The notes below the pieces were generated by a model. The model saw only the letters and a program-made list of their open reading frames with translations. It had not been told where the DNA came from and did not search any database. Below, piece by piece: positions 7,307 to 16,254 of a DNA stretch of 64,000 nt. The translations under genes were made by a program, and so were the position numbers. Position 1 is the stretch's first letter. Every line of letters starts with the position of its first letter. Origin of the DNA: an uncultured Mucilaginibacter sp. GTDB lineage: Bacteria > Bacteroidota > Bacteroidia > Sphingobacteriales > Sphingobacteriaceae. The stretch lies in the NCBI RefSeq assembly GCF_913773635.1, contig NZ_CAJYGQ010000011.1, positions 124,001 to 188,000 on the forward strand, given 5' to 3'.

Positions 7307-8632
7307 TTATTCTTTATGAAGAAGCTGTGCCGGTACACCTGTCCATTTTTTACTAATGCGCTGTGCCTCCTGCGTTGTTATGCTCATTACCGTACCATGC
7401 CGCGGGTAAAAGTTTTTTGTAAACGTTTCGGGCGTTCTAGTAAAGTTGAATAAATCGGTACTGCGTTGGAATTCATAACGCAGGCGGCCATAAAGGTCAT
7501 ACATCAGTACGTAAGTATCTTGATTGTTTAGCTTAAAAATGCCCGATCCCTCTACCGAAGTACCTGTACCAGAGTAGGCATCAATATATTTAAAGTCTTC
7601 TACCCACGGACCGCGCAAGCTTTTGGCTGTAGCCTGCTGTATGCCATTTCTTGTTTCCTTGCCCTCGTTGTTTTTTGTATTTCCTTTATAAAAAAAGTGA
7701 TATAAGCCATCTTTATAAATGATATCGCCGTCAATGGCGCCATACTTGGCTTTAAACATTAATCGCGGCTCATTTTCAAAGGCGGTGAAGTTTTTGTTGG
7801 CATAGGCACAGTAAAAATCAAGTGCAGGCTTGTCTTTAAGCTTAACCGTAAAGTAAATCAAATATTTATCCTCATCAGGATCATATATAGTTTGCGGCGC
7901 CCAAACCCATTGTACATTTGGAAACAGTTGCGGATAACTTTTTTCAAGGTTAATAATGCCGTGCGACCAATCAATCAAGTTCTTCGAGCGCAGCAATACA
8001 ATACCTGGGTTATATCCCCAACCGTTTTTTACGGTAAACATGTCTGTTGCTACCATAAAAAAAGTCTTATTGTCTTCACCACGCAATATATGCGGGTCGC
8101 GCACGCCTCCGGTTGATGAAATATTTGCTGATGATAGTATAGGCTCGTTGTTATTCAAAGCCGTCCAATGTATGGCATCACTGCTTACACCAAATCTAAT
8201 CTGTTCTTGAGCTTGCTTTGGTCCGGCACCTTCAAAATAGCTGAAAAGGTAACCATTGAATATAGGATCTTGCGGGGCGATTTTTACCGTGAACTGCTTA
8301 GTTCGCTTTTCTGCTCCGGCTGTTAAGGTTGCCGTCATCCTTACTTTTACAGATTCATTCCTGGCCGGTCGTTTCATCAGCTTACCATCATGGCTCACAT
8401 ACGTTAAGTTGTTAGACTGCCAATTAATTACTGAGCCATTGATTCCAACGGAATCAAGCGGAAGGTTCCATTTTAAATTTTTTGTATAACCCTGCGGAAT
8501 GCGCAATTGCCTGGCATCTTGCTCTACCCTATCTTCATTGCTAAGCTTTGCATCACCTGTATTTTGCGCTACACTATAACCGGCAGCTAATACTCCAATT
8601 GCAGCAACGTATAAAAAAGCTATGATGTTCAT
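7307..8632 (-). CDS. glycoside hydrolase family 43 protein with N-terminal Ig-like domain
   Basis: 441 residues. A signal peptide ends near AGYSVAQ. Residues about 25-120 form a small beta domain of the atrophied bacterial Ig type (LSNEDRVEQDARQL, INWQSNNLTYVSHDGKL). The catalytic propeller follows, with candidate acids D179 in GGVRDPHIL, D301 or D303 in AIDGDIIYKDG and E361 in SVEGSGIFK. It probably acts in the periplasm or at the cell surface on arabinan or arabinoxylan fragments. It lies 18 bases after the upstream GH43 gene and 4 bases before the downstream one, so the three should be co-transcribed. The specificity is inferred from the family only. Confidence 0.85.
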   Translation of the reverse strand: MNIIAFLYVAAIGVLAAGYSVAQNTGDAKLSNEDRVEQDARQLRIPQGYTKNLKWNLPLDSVGINGSVINWQSNNLTYVSHDGKLMKRPARNESVKVRMTATLTAGAEKRTKQFTVKIAPQDPIFNGYLFSYFEGAGPKQAQEQIRFGVSSDAIHWTALNNNEPILSSANISSTGGVRDPHILRGEDNKTFFMVATDMFTVKNGWGYNPGIVLLRSKNLIDWSHGIINLEKSYPQLFPNVQWVWAPQTIYDPDEDKYLIYFTVKLKDKPALDFYCAYANKNFTAFENEPRLMFKAKYGAIDGDIIYKDGLYHFFYKGNTKNNEGKETRNGIQQATAKSLRGPWVEDFKYIDAYSGTGTSVEGSGIFKLNNQDTYVLMYDLYGRLRYEFQRSTDLFNFTRTPETFTKNFYPRHGTVMSITTQEAQRISKKWTGVPAQLLHKE

Positions 8633-8650
8633 ATTTGCTTTGGCTACAAT

Positions 8651-9652
8651 TTACTTTTTGAGGGCTTTAACACTGGTGTGTGTTGGTGTAACAGGCTTTA
8701 TACTACCATCAGCATTAAATTCCATTTTATCTATACACACTTCCCTGTTATAACCTGCATCTTCACCCATATTAATACCATTTGGATACTCAAAACGGTG
8801 ATATACAATGTACCATTCATCTTTACCCGGAACTTGTAATACCGAATTATGCCCAGTACCATAAATTCCTGTAGTAGTATCTTTTTGAATTACAATATTA
8901 TTTTGTGGTATAGTTAACGGACCTAACGGAGATGTTGCCGTAGCATAACGCACACGGTAATTAGGACTGCGCGTATCATCCTCAGACCACATAAAATAAT
9001 AGGTGCCTTTTCGGTAGAAAACGTATGTTCCCTCTCTGAAAGTTCTGTCGGGCTTTAGCATGGTAAGCGTTCCGGGAACAAGAGACGTCATATCATCTGC
9101 CAGTTGTGCTGCAGCCATAAAGCCATTGCCCCAATAAAGATAACTTTTTCCACTTTGCGGATCAGTAAACACATCCGGATCAATAGTCTGACCTCTGTTA
9201 ACACCCTCGGGCCGGCTATCAATTAATGGCTTGCCTAAGTCAACAAATGGCCCGGTTGGAACATCAGCAACAGCTACACCAATTTTTTGCGCTGCCGTGA
9301 AGTAAAAAAAGTATTTATATTTTCCGTTTATCTTCTTCTCTTCAATACAGGGTGCCCAGGCATTACGGTTTGCCCACTGCACATCTTTTCCCAGCTCCAG
9401 TATTGTACCTTCATCCTTCCAGTCACGCAGGTTTTTCGAAGAAAAGGTTTTAAAATAGGTACCACTCCATCCTTTAAAACCATCACTTGTAGGGTACAGG
9501 TAATACTTTTTAGTTTGGTGTGAGTACATAATATCAGGATCGGCGTAATGACCGGGCAAAACCGGGTTACCGTTTTTTGCACTTTGTGCCGATGCCAGCT
9601 GCACTACAAGCAGGGTACCCAATGATAACAAGGGCGTTAAAATTTTAAACAT
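8651..9652 (-). CDS. glycoside hydrolase family 43 protein (first GH43 of the operon)
   Basis: The start at 9652 (MFKILTPLLS) gives a clean signal peptide ending VQLASAQ. A longer frame from 9682 adds a charged leader and is less likely. The catalytic acids are D38 in GHYADPDIMY, D158 in TIDPDVFTD and E207 in REGTYVF, in the order expected for family 43. Other family marks are WAPCIEE, YLYWGNG and a late TGHNSV. It follows the GH31 gene by about 110 bases. Arabinofuranosidase, arabinanase or xylosidase are all possible; sequence reading alone does not choose between them. Confidence 0.85.
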   Translation of the reverse strand: MFKILTPLLSLGTLLVVQLASAQSAKNGNPVLPGHYADPDIMYSHQTKKYYLYPTSDGFKGWSGTYFKTFSSKNLRDWKDEGTILELGKDVQWANRNAWAPCIEEKKINGKYKYFFYFTAAQKIGVAVADVPTGPFVDLGKPLIDSRPEGVNRGQTIDPDVFTDPQSGKSYLYWGNGFMAAAQLADDMTSLVPGTLTMLKPDRTFREGTYVFYRKGTYYFMWSEDDTRSPNYRVRYATATSPLGPLTIPQNNIVIQKDTTTGIYGTGHNSVLQVPGKDEWYIVYHRFEYPNGINMGEDAGYNREVCIDKMEFNADGSIKPVTPTHTSVKALKK

Positions 9653-9764
9653 AAATACGAGGTCTAATTTGGTTTTAGGCAACTATGAATGTATGCCGGT
9701 ATCAGTAAAACCGGTTTACTAATATTAAATGTAAAAATAACATTTAATAACAAAGCTTATAATC

Positions 9765-12101
9765 TTAATTTAAAGATATAGTTACCTGCCTGCCGTTATA
9801 GTTTACAACTTTACTTACGCTATTTGCCTGCATACCAACATTTAAACCGGCCTTCACCAGGCACACGTTAAATTTGCGTGATACAAGCATACCCGGATAC
9901 TTACCTTTTTGCGCAGATATGGTAAGCTCCTTTTTTACATCGTTCCAGCTAATGTCAATAGTGCTGTAACTGCCTTTTTCGTAGTTATAATTGTCTTTTT
10001 CGTCTTCGTAAAGGGTAAAGCGGCCATTTGCTCCGGGATAAATACGCAGGTCGAGGTTATCCCACTTTTTTTCGCCTGAATATTGCACCGCAGGGCCCCA
10101 TGGTAATATTGAGCCAGCTTTAACATACATAGGTATGATGTCTTTAGGCACCTCTTTGTTTATTGTTTGCCCACCTGTGAGTTGTTCTCCGGTCCAAAAG
10201 TCAGTCCACATAGTTGAGGCCGGAAGATATACCGGCCAGCTGCTTACCTCAGGCTTGGTAACAGGAGCTACCATCACCGAGCGACCGAATAGATATTGGT
10301 TACCAATTTCGTGCGTTTTAGCATCTGCTGCAAAATCCATAATGAGCGGGCGCATAAAAGTGCCATCATTGTGCGATACGTCCCACGAGGTACTATAAAT
10401 GTAGGGTAGCAAACGGTAGCGCATATTGATCATCTTTTCTTGCCCATCGAAACACCAATCGCCCCGTTTGCCGAAATTGTATATCTCGCGCGGTACCTCG
10501 GTGCCATGTGAACGCATCATTGGGCAAAAGGTACCAAACTGCATCCATCTCAAATATAACTCCTGATACTTTGGATTTTTAGCGCCGCCCTCCTTATTCC
10601 ATCGGCCGGCAAAGAAACCTCCAATATCACTATTCCAATTGGGTATGCCCATAAGCGTGTAGTTCAGCGCTGCAGGTATTTGCTTTTCCAGCATTTCCCA
10701 GGTCGATCCAACATCGCCGCTCCAGGTATTTGAACCATAGCGCTGCTGCCCCACAAAGCCCGACCGTGTAAGCAATACAACCCGTTTATTTTTTGATGCA
10801 GCTTTTTGACGCGTTGCAATACCGCCGTTATGCATAAGTGAGAAAGCATTTTTTACACTGCGGTATGATCCAAGATGAGTAGGTACATCAAAGTCGGCAT
10901 CTTTAACGTTGATATGGTCCGGCTCGGTCGAATCCAGCCACCAACCGTCATTACCTATGTAACTGAATATTCTTTCATTTAGATATTTCCAGTAAATATT
11001 AAGCGCTTCGGGGTTAAATACATCATATGGTTTTGCACCGCTTTTAGGTGGCCAGGTATCAAAGTTCAGGATCATTTTTTTTGAATCCAGTTCCTTACGT
11101 TGATCTGTTTTAGGGCCAAAGCCGGGCCATGTAACAATCACTAACCGGGCATTGAGCTTATGTATATCATCAACCCATTTTTTGGGGTTTGGAAAACGAA
11201 TCGTATCAAACCGCTGCGAGTTCCATGCACTGTCGGTTCCTTTAAACTCGGGCCAGTAACGCCAATCCTGTATAATTACATCAATAGGAACTTTGAGCGA
11301 ACGGTATTTTTGCAACACTTCAAGGCTTTCTTCCTGTTTGGTATAGCGCTCCTTACTTTGAAAAAAACCGTACGCCCAAAGCGGTAACATTGGTGCTTTG
11401 CCCGATAGGCTTCGTATTTGCTTAATTACGCCATCGGCATTTTTACCGTACATAAAATAATAATCGGCACAGTGCCCTAGGCTTTGAAAAGATAAATTAC
11501 CCGGCGAATCGGCATACTCAGAAATAGAATAGTTATCCCAATACACACCATAACCTTTTACCGACATGAAGTAGGGAGAATAAGTAAACGTATTCTCATT
11601 CTTCATCACATATTTGCTGTTGCGCCGGTTAAACTTGTTATCCATGACCTGCCCTACACCATAAACAGGCTCATCTGCGTCAAGTACAAACGATGCTTTT
11701 ACATTGTAAGATGGTGTGCCTGCGTCATCTTTAGGAGTAAAAGTGGTGGTACTATCTTTAAGAAGCTGCTTGCCGCTTAAGTCATAAAAAACTACGCTGC
11801 CATTGGTTTCGTTCACAACTACTTTTAACGCTAACGAGCGCAATACGAGGTTACTTCCTTCCCTTTGTTGTGTTACGTTTGTTTTATCGGGCGTTTTAAT
11901 AATAACCAAGCTGCTTTTTTTGTAGGGTTTATTATCAGGCGTTTTAACTACCCGAACAATTGATGGAGAGTAAAACTGAATTTCGACATCAGTGCTGTTG
12001 AATTTAAAGCTGGCTCCCTGCTTATTACTGTTAACCTGCGCATGTGTTGTTGAAAATGATAGTAGCAACATGGCTACATAAACCCATTTCAAGTTGATCA
12101 T
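9765..12101 (-). CDS. glycoside hydrolase family 31 protein, alpha-xylosidase or alpha-glucosidase-like
   Basis: 778 residues with a signal peptide (MINLKWVYVAMLLLSFSTTHA). An N-terminal galactose-mutarotase-like beta domain precedes the (beta/alpha)8 barrel. The nucleophile is D390 in WWLDSTEPD and the acid/base is D463 in NTWSGDVGSTW. Further family marks are QDWRYWPEF and DIGGFFAGRW. C-terminal beta domains finish the protein. GH31 retaining enzymes remove alpha-linked xylose or glucose. Next to three GH43 genes, removal of xylose from hemicellulose fragments is the likeliest job, but this is inferred from context. It is the first gene of the operon, with a TAnnTTTG promoter element 23 bases before its ATG. 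Confidence 0.88.
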   Translation of the reverse strand: MINLKWVYVAMLLLSFSTTHAQVNSNKQGASFKFNSTDVEIQFYSPSIVRVVKTPDNKPYKKSSLVIIKTPDKTNVTQQREGSNLVLRSLALKVVVNETNGSVVFYDLSGKQLLKDSTTTFTPKDDAGTPSYNVKASFVLDADEPVYGVGQVMDNKFNRRNSKYVMKNENTFTYSPYFMSVKGYGVYWDNYSISEYADSPGNLSFQSLGHCADYYFMYGKNADGVIKQIRSLSGKAPMLPLWAYGFFQSKERYTKQEESLEVLQKYRSLKVPIDVIIQDWRYWPEFKGTDSAWNSQRFDTIRFPNPKKWVDDIHKLNARLVIVTWPGFGPKTDQRKELDSKKMILNFDTWPPKSGAKPYDVFNPEALNIYWKYLNERIFSYIGNDGWWLDSTEPDHINVKDADFDVPTHLGSYRSVKNAFSLMHNGGIATRQKAASKNKRVVLLTRSGFVGQQRYGSNTWSGDVGSTWEMLEKQIPAALNYTLMGIPNWNSDIGGFFAGRWNKEGGAKNPKYQELYLRWMQFGTFCPMMRSHGTEVPREIYNFGKRGDWCFDGQEKMINMRYRLLPYIYSTSWDVSHNDGTFMRPLIMDFAADAKTHEIGNQYLFGRSVMVAPVTKPEVSSWPVYLPASTMWTDFWTGEQLTGGQTINKEVPKDIIPMYVKAGSILPWGPAVQYSGEKKWDNLDLRIYPGANGRFTLYEDEKDNYNYEKGSYSTIDISWNDVKKELTISAQKGKYPGMLVSRKFNVCLVKAGLNVGMQANSVSKVVNYNGRQVTISLN

Positions 12102-12123
12102 ATAATTTGGCTTTTTGGTACAG

Positions 12124-12131
12124 CAAATTTA
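12124..12131 (-). promoter_or_regulatory. -7 promoter element for the GH31-GH43 operon
   Basis: TAAATTTG on the minus strand matches TAnnTTTG and lies 22 bases upstream of the GH31 ATG. A clear -33 TTG at the usual distance was not seen, so an activator may be needed. Confidence 0.5.
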
Positions 12132-12190
12132 AATTCTGCAAATAACAACCCTTGATACATACGATGAAATATTTATTAATCTGATTGAAA

Positions 12191-12316
12191 TTATCCATCA
12201 CGAGGGTTTTGAAGCTTAAAAGATGCTATGTATTGCAGTGGCTTAACACCATATCCTTCCTGAAAGCATTTGGTAAAATAGCTGACCCTACTAAAGCCTG
12301 CCCCACCGGCTACGCT
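12191..12316 (-). pseudogene. C-terminal remnant of an AraC-type regulator
   Basis: On the minus strand about 40 codons read AGFSRVSYFTKCFQEGYG followed by VKPLQYIASFKLQ and then a stop. This is the second helix-turn-helix and tail of an AraC-family DNA-binding domain, as found in AraC proteins and in hybrid two-component regulators of polysaccharide loci. A stop codon lies just upstream in frame and no start or first helix remains. It stands directly before the GH31 operon, so it may be what is left of that operon's own regulator. An intact AraC gene lies next to it in the same orientation, but their sequences differ. Confidence 0.75.
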
Positions 12317-12364
12317 TTACAATTCAACAACCACGGAAAATGCCCTATCCCTTTTCAAAATGGT

Positions 12365-13276
12365 TTAATTGTATTGCTGCCTGAATTCAACCGGTGAAAG
12401 ATTGGTTTTTGATTTAAACAGCTTGCTAAATGATTGCGAATGTTCAAACCCAAGTGAATAAGCCACTTCGCTCACAGAAAGCCTGGTTGTTGATAGCTTT
12501 TCTTTTGCTTTTTCAATAAGTGTGTGATGAATATGCTGTTGTGCATTTTGCCCGGTTAAAGACCTGAGCATGTCACTCAGGTAACTGGGCGTTAAGCTGA
12601 GTCTATCTGCTAAATACTGTACTGTGGGGATGCCCTTACCAAGTGTATCTTCACTGGAAAAGTAATCATTCAACAATTCCTCAAGCTGCTGTAGCAATGT
12701 ACTACTAACAGGTTTACGGGTAATAAACTGGCGTTTATAAAAACGATCGGCATAGTTGAGCAATAACTCAATTTGAGCCATGATCACATTTTGGCTCAGG
12801 TGGTCAATACGGCTGTTTAACTCCGTTTCCAGCATATGAAATATAGTCTGAATAGTCTCGCGCTCCTGTTCTGACAAGTGAAGTGCCTCGTTAGTGGAGT
12901 AAGAGAAAAAGCCGTACTGTTTAATGTTTTTTGCTAATGGGTATCCCAAAAAGAAATCCGGATGAATAAGCAAGGTATATTGCGAGCACACGCCGTTTTC
13001 GTTCTCATTTTGGCCAATGATTTGTCCGGGGGCAGCAAACAGCATTCCGCCTTCATCAAAATCATATTGGCTTTGCCCATACTTTAATTTACCGCTGAGC
13101 TTGGGTTTGCTCGATATTTTATAAAAGCTAAGAACATGTGATTGCGGCAGTCCCACCTGACCGTGCACACCGTTAATGAGGCTAATAAGCGGGTGCTTAG
13201 GCGCCGGTAAGCCAAACACACGATGTGCATCACTCAATGACTCAAATCTGTACGGATGATTGTCCTGCTTTTTCAT
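12365..13276 (-). CDS. AraC family transcriptional regulator
   Basis: 303 residues. The N-terminal half is a cupin-like sensor (KLSGKLKYGQSQYDFDEGGMLFAAPGQ). The C-terminal 100 residues hold two helix-turn-helix units: VQYLADRLSLTPSYLSDMLR and VSEVAYSLGFEHSQSFSKLF, followed by KTNLSPVEFRQQ. It lies 90 bases downstream of an SDR gene on the same strand. In this group AraC regulators commonly control the SDR beside them. Three 21-22 bp spaced direct repeats in front of that SDR gene (14240-14298) are a plausible binding region. The ligand is unknown. Confidence 0.9.
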   Translation of the reverse strand: MKKQDNHPYRFESLSDAHRVFGLPAPKHPLISLINGVHGQVGLPQSHVLSFYKISSKPKLSGKLKYGQSQYDFDEGGMLFAAPGQIIGQNENENGVCSQYTLLIHPDFFLGYPLAKNIKQYGFFSYSTNEALHLSEQERETIQTIFHMLETELNSRIDHLSQNVIMAQIELLLNYADRFYKRQFITRKPVSSTLLQQLEELLNDYFSSEDTLGKGIPTVQYLADRLSLTPSYLSDMLRSLTGQNAQQHIHHTLIEKAKEKLSTTRLSVSEVAYSLGFEHSQSFSKLFKSKTNLSPVEFRQQYN

Positions 13277-13366
13277 AACTAGTACTAATAACGTAAGATA
13301 ACCGATATTAAAAATATCGGTTATCTGAAAAATTTATCAAAATATCTTTGCCTATTCAGTATAAAT

Positions 13367-14209
13367 TTATTCGATGTTACCTTGTGCAGCATCAGCTACG
13401 TCTGCCCATGCTTCCCAGGTAGCTAAGCGCGCGGCATAAACATCGCGCATGAGTGGTAATGCCTGGTTACCCAAAAATATGCGTAATGGCGGGTTCTCAT
13501 CATCAATTACTTTAAATATTGCTTCAGGTGTTGCATTCGGATCTCCCCTTTTGAAGTTTCTCAGGGTTTCAAAAAAGTTGTCTTTGTAGTCCTTGTAAAT
13601 ATCCATCCCTTCGGCAAATTTTAAAGACTCGGGTGTACCAAACTCAGTTGCGTAAGCACCGGGTTCAATAATGGTTACTTTAATACCGTAATCTTTAATC
13701 TCTAAGGCCAAACTTTCGTGTATAGCCTCAAAAGCCCATTTTGATGATGCATAGTAACCTATAACCGGCAAGGTAAAATGGCCAAGATTACTAGATGTAC
13801 CCAAAATGTGCCCATGCCCTTGTTCACGTAAAATAGGTAAAGCGGCCTTTATCACATTAAGCGGACCAATTACATTGGTTTCATATAATGCCCTTACATC
13901 GTCGGTGCTTGATTCCTCAATGGTACCAACCAACGAGTAGCCTGCGTTATTCAATACAATATCCAGCTTGCCAAAATGTGCATACGCTTGTTCTACAGCT
14001 TCCTTAGCCTCATTGGCATTGGTAACATCCAGTTTAAGTATTAACACATTCTCGCCAAACTCCTCTTTAAGCGCAGCAATACTTTCGGGTTTACGTGCGG
14101 TGGCAGCAACTTTGTCGCCACGTTTAAGTGCAGCTTCGGTCCAGATACGGCCAAACCCTCTTGATGCACCTGTTATAAACCATACTTTGCTATCTTTTTG
14201 TTGTTCCAT
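13367..14209 (-). CDS. short-chain dehydrogenase/reductase
   Basis: 280 residues of the classical SDR type. The nucleotide-binding glycines are in TGASRGFG (13-20), NNAG is at 87-90, and the catalytic serine (139 or 140) and Y153-A-S-S-K157 complete the active site. R17 and the ATARK segment suggest NADP(H). The substrate is not evident. It precedes the AraC gene on the same strand with a 90-base gap, so the two probably form an operon. Upstream lie three direct repeats that look like AraC-type operators, and a TTTG-containing -7-like element near 14232. Confidence 0.88.
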   Translation of the reverse strand: MEQQKDSKVWFITGASRGFGRIWTEAALKRGDKVAATARKPESIAALKEEFGENVLILKLDVTNANEAKEAVEQAYAHFGKLDIVLNNAGYSLVGTIEESSTDDVRALYETNVIGPLNVIKAALPILREQGHGHILGTSSNLGHFTLPVIGYYASSKWAFEAIHESLALEIKDYGIKVTIIEPGAYATEFGTPESLKFAEGMDIYKDYKDNFFETLRNFKRGDPNATPEAIFKVIDDENPPLRIFLGNQALPLMRDVYAARLATWEAWADVADAAQGNIE

Positions 14210-14239
14210 GATACAATGTTGTTTTTTGATAAAGCAAAG

Positions 14240-14298
14240 TTGGCCAAATGAAGGCAGGTACTTGTAGCCTAATTGAGGGACTTTGTAGCCAAAATGAG
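14240..14298. promoter_or_regulatory. direct-repeat operator candidate for the AraC regulator
   Basis: TTGTAGCCTAATTGAG (14262) and TTGTAGCCAAAATGAG (14283) are 21 bases apart. A shorter copy, TTGGCCAAATGAAG, begins at 14240, 22 bases before the first. Direct repeats about two helical turns apart are how many AraC proteins bind. They lie 31-90 bases upstream of the SDR start. Confidence 0.55.
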
Positions 14299-14300
14299 AA

Positions 14301-14341
14301 TGATGTGAACGCTTAGCAAGTTAGCTTAAGCATTCACATCA
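14301..14341. terminator. imperfect hairpin between the monooxygenase and SDR genes
   Basis: TGATGTGAACGCTTAGC pairs with GCTTAAGCATTCACATCA with one mismatch and one bulge. It has no T run. It may end the monooxygenase transcript or be part of the SDR regulatory region. Confidence 0.4.
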
Positions 14342-14395
14342 TAAAGCACTTTACATTAATTAAGTTATGCCTGAATATACATTTTGCAGGAGATA

Positions 14396-15418
14396 TTATT
14401 TCCAACCCAGAGCCGGTGCTACATGTTCTAAAATGGACGACAATAAATGTATGTTGTAATCAACGCCCAAGGTGTTTGGAATGGTTAGCAGCAGTGTGTC
14501 TGCTTCCTGTATGGCTTCATCCGTGGCCAGTTCTTTAATAAGCTTATCAGGTTCGGCGGCGTAGCTACGGCCAAATACGGCTCTTTGATTGGCTTCAATA
14601 TAACCAAAGCTGTCTGATGCCTTACCCTGCTGTCCAAAATAAGCTCTGTCCATATCATTCACCAGCGCAAAAATTGACCGGCTGACCGAAACACGAGGCT
14701 CGTGCTGATGCCCTGCCGTTTTCCACGCCTCTTTGTACAACCTTATTTGCTCAGCTTGCTGAATATGGAAAGGCTTGCCGTTTTCATCAAACTTTAAGGT
14801 TGAGCTTTGCAGATGCATACCATTCTCTGCCGCCCACACCGCGGTAGCATTTGATGCGGCTCCCCACCAAATGCGGTTTCGTAAACCCGGCGAGTGCGGT
14901 TCAAGACGCAACAGGCCCGGCGGATTTGGAAACATGGGCTGAGGATTAGGCTGTGCAAAGCCAACTCCTGATAGTTTATCTAAAAAAGACAATGCTTTTT
15001 GGCGACCCATATCAGCGTCTGTTTCACCCTCGGCAGGTTCATAACCAAAGTAACGCCAGCCCTCAATTACCTGCTCGGGCGAGCCACGGCTAATTCCCAA
15101 CTGCAATCGTCCGTTGGAAATTAAATCGGCTGCACCTGCATCTTCCGCCATATACATGGGGTTTTCGTAGCGCATATCAATTACACCGGTACCAATCTCT
15201 ATTTTATTGGTTTTTGCACCAATGGCCGCTAGCAACGGAAATGGTGATGCTAATTGACGGGCAAAATGATGTACACGAAAATATGCGCCATCTAAACCAA
15301 TCTGTTCGGCAGCGACCGCCAGATCAATGGATTGAAGCAGGGTATCTCCTGCTGTGCGGGTTTCATATGACGGATGATTTGCCCAATGCCCGAATGATAA
15401 AAATCCTATGCTCTTCAT
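14396..15418 (-). CDS. LLM class flavin-dependent oxidoreductase
   Basis: A bacterial-luciferase-like monooxygenase expected to use reduced FMN. The start at 15418 (MKSIGFLSFGHW) fits the family; a frame from 15460 adds an unlikely hydrophobic leader. Landmarks of the TIM-barrel family are LAVAAEQIGLDGAYFRVHHF, IEIGTGVIDMRYENP, AADLISNGRLQLGISRG and, later, WWGAASNATAVWAAENG. The protein has about 340 residues, the usual length. It stands alone between superoxide dismutase and the SDR-AraC pair, all on the minus strand. The substrate is unknown. Confidence 0.88.
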   Translation of the reverse strand: MKSIGFLSFGHWANHPSYETRTAGDTLLQSIDLAVAAEQIGLDGAYFRVHHFARQLASPFPLLAAIGAKTNKIEIGTGVIDMRYENPMYMAEDAGAADLISNGRLQLGISRGSPEQVIEGWRYFGYEPAEGETDADMGRQKALSFLDKLSGVGFAQPNPQPMFPNPPGLLRLEPHSPGLRNRIWWGAASNATAVWAAENGMHLQSSTLKFDENGKPFHIQQAEQIRLYKEAWKTAGHQHEPRVSVSRSIFALVNDMDRAYFGQQGKASDSFGYIEANQRAVFGRSYAAEPDKLIKELATDEAIQEADTLLLTIPNTLGVDYNIHLLSSILEHVAPALGWK

Positions 15419-15506
15419 CAATAATACTTGTTTAAACAAATATACATAACGTAATATCATTCATACGTCATCACTTATGAGGCCATTACACCATAGTACA
15501 AAGCAA

Positions 15507-15536
15507 CAAAGCCACTGCAATAATGCAGTGGCTTTG
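15507..15536 (-). terminator. terminator after superoxide dismutase
   Basis: A 13-bp perfect stem (CAAAGCCACTGCA and its complement) around an ATAA loop, 22 bases after the stop of the dismutase gene. The T tract is short. Confidence 0.75.
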
Positions 15537-15558
15537 AGTTTACGCGATTAAGCTAATA

Positions 15559-16173
15559 TTATTTAGCTTTTTTGTAAAGCTCAGCTACGTGGTTCCAGTT
15601 AATAACATTCCAGATAGCAGCTAAATAATCCGGACGCTTGTTTTGGTACTTTAAGTAATAAGCATGCTCCCAAACGTCAATACCTAAAATTGGCGTACCT
15701 TTTACGGTAATTTCAGGAAGATCCATTAACGGGTTATCCTGGTTAGGAGTTGAAGTTACGGCAAGCTTTTTATCAGCAGTAACAACTAACCAAGCCCAGC
15801 CCGAACCAAAACGGGTTGCACCAGCTTCGTTCATTTTGGTTTTCAATTCATCAAATGAACCAAAAGTGCTTTTAATAGCGTCAGCAAGTTCGCCGGTAGG
15901 TTCGCCACCACCGTTAGGTGAAAGCAAGGTCCAGAATAAAGTATGATTATAATGACCGCCGCCATTGTTGCGTACTGCAGCCGGAAACTTAGAAATATGT
16001 TTTACAATTTCTTCGATATTGCTGTTTGCCTCAGGGTTACCTTCTAAAGCTTTGTTTAAGTTAGTTACATAAGCCTGGTGGTGTTTACCATGGTGAATTT
16101 CCATAGTAGCTTTATCAATGTGCGGTTCCAGTGCGTCGGTTGCGTATGGTAACGCCGGTAATTCAAATGACAT
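15559..16173 (-). CDS. sodA: superoxide dismutase, Mn/Fe family
   Basis: 204 residues, no signal peptide, so cytoplasmic. The metal ligands are H27, H77, D166 and H170 (in [14 protein letters not shown] and DVWEHAYYL). It dismutates superoxide to oxygen and peroxide. NNGGGHYNH before the second ligand and a glutamine at 145 (TPNQDNPL) are the pattern of manganese enzymes rather than iron ones; a metal-flexible enzyme is also possible. A TAnnTTTG promoter element lies 40 bases upstream and a hairpin follows, so it is probably transcribed alone. I use sodA because of the Mn-type residues. Confidence 0.93.
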   Translation of the reverse strand: MSFELPALPYATDALEPHIDKATMEIHHGKHHQAYVTNLNKALEGNPEANSNIEEIVKHISKFPAAVRNNGGGHYNHTLFWTLLSPNGGGEPTGELADAIKSTFGSFDELKTKMNEAGATRFGSGWAWLVVTADKKLAVTSTPNQDNPLMDLPEITVKGTPILGIDVWEHAYYLKYQNKRPDYLAAIWNVINWNHVAELYKKAK

Positions 16174-16213
16174 AGTGACTATTTTTTTAAGGTTAAAAAA
16201 AGATGTATCCTCG

Positions 16214-16221
16214 CAAATATA
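16214..16221 (-). promoter_or_regulatory. -7 promoter element for superoxide dismutase
   Basis: TATATTTG on the minus strand, 40 bases before the sod ATG, matches TAnnTTTG. It lies between the sod start and the end of tadA. Confidence 0.6.
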
Positions 16222-16254
16222 AAGGGTTCAACCTCATATTTGTTCAGATTATTG

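Noticed and set aside
12185..12397. Plus-strand reading frame of 70 codons before the AraC gene
   Set aside because: It is antisense to the recognisable AraC remnant at 12191-12316 and has no family features or ribosome site.
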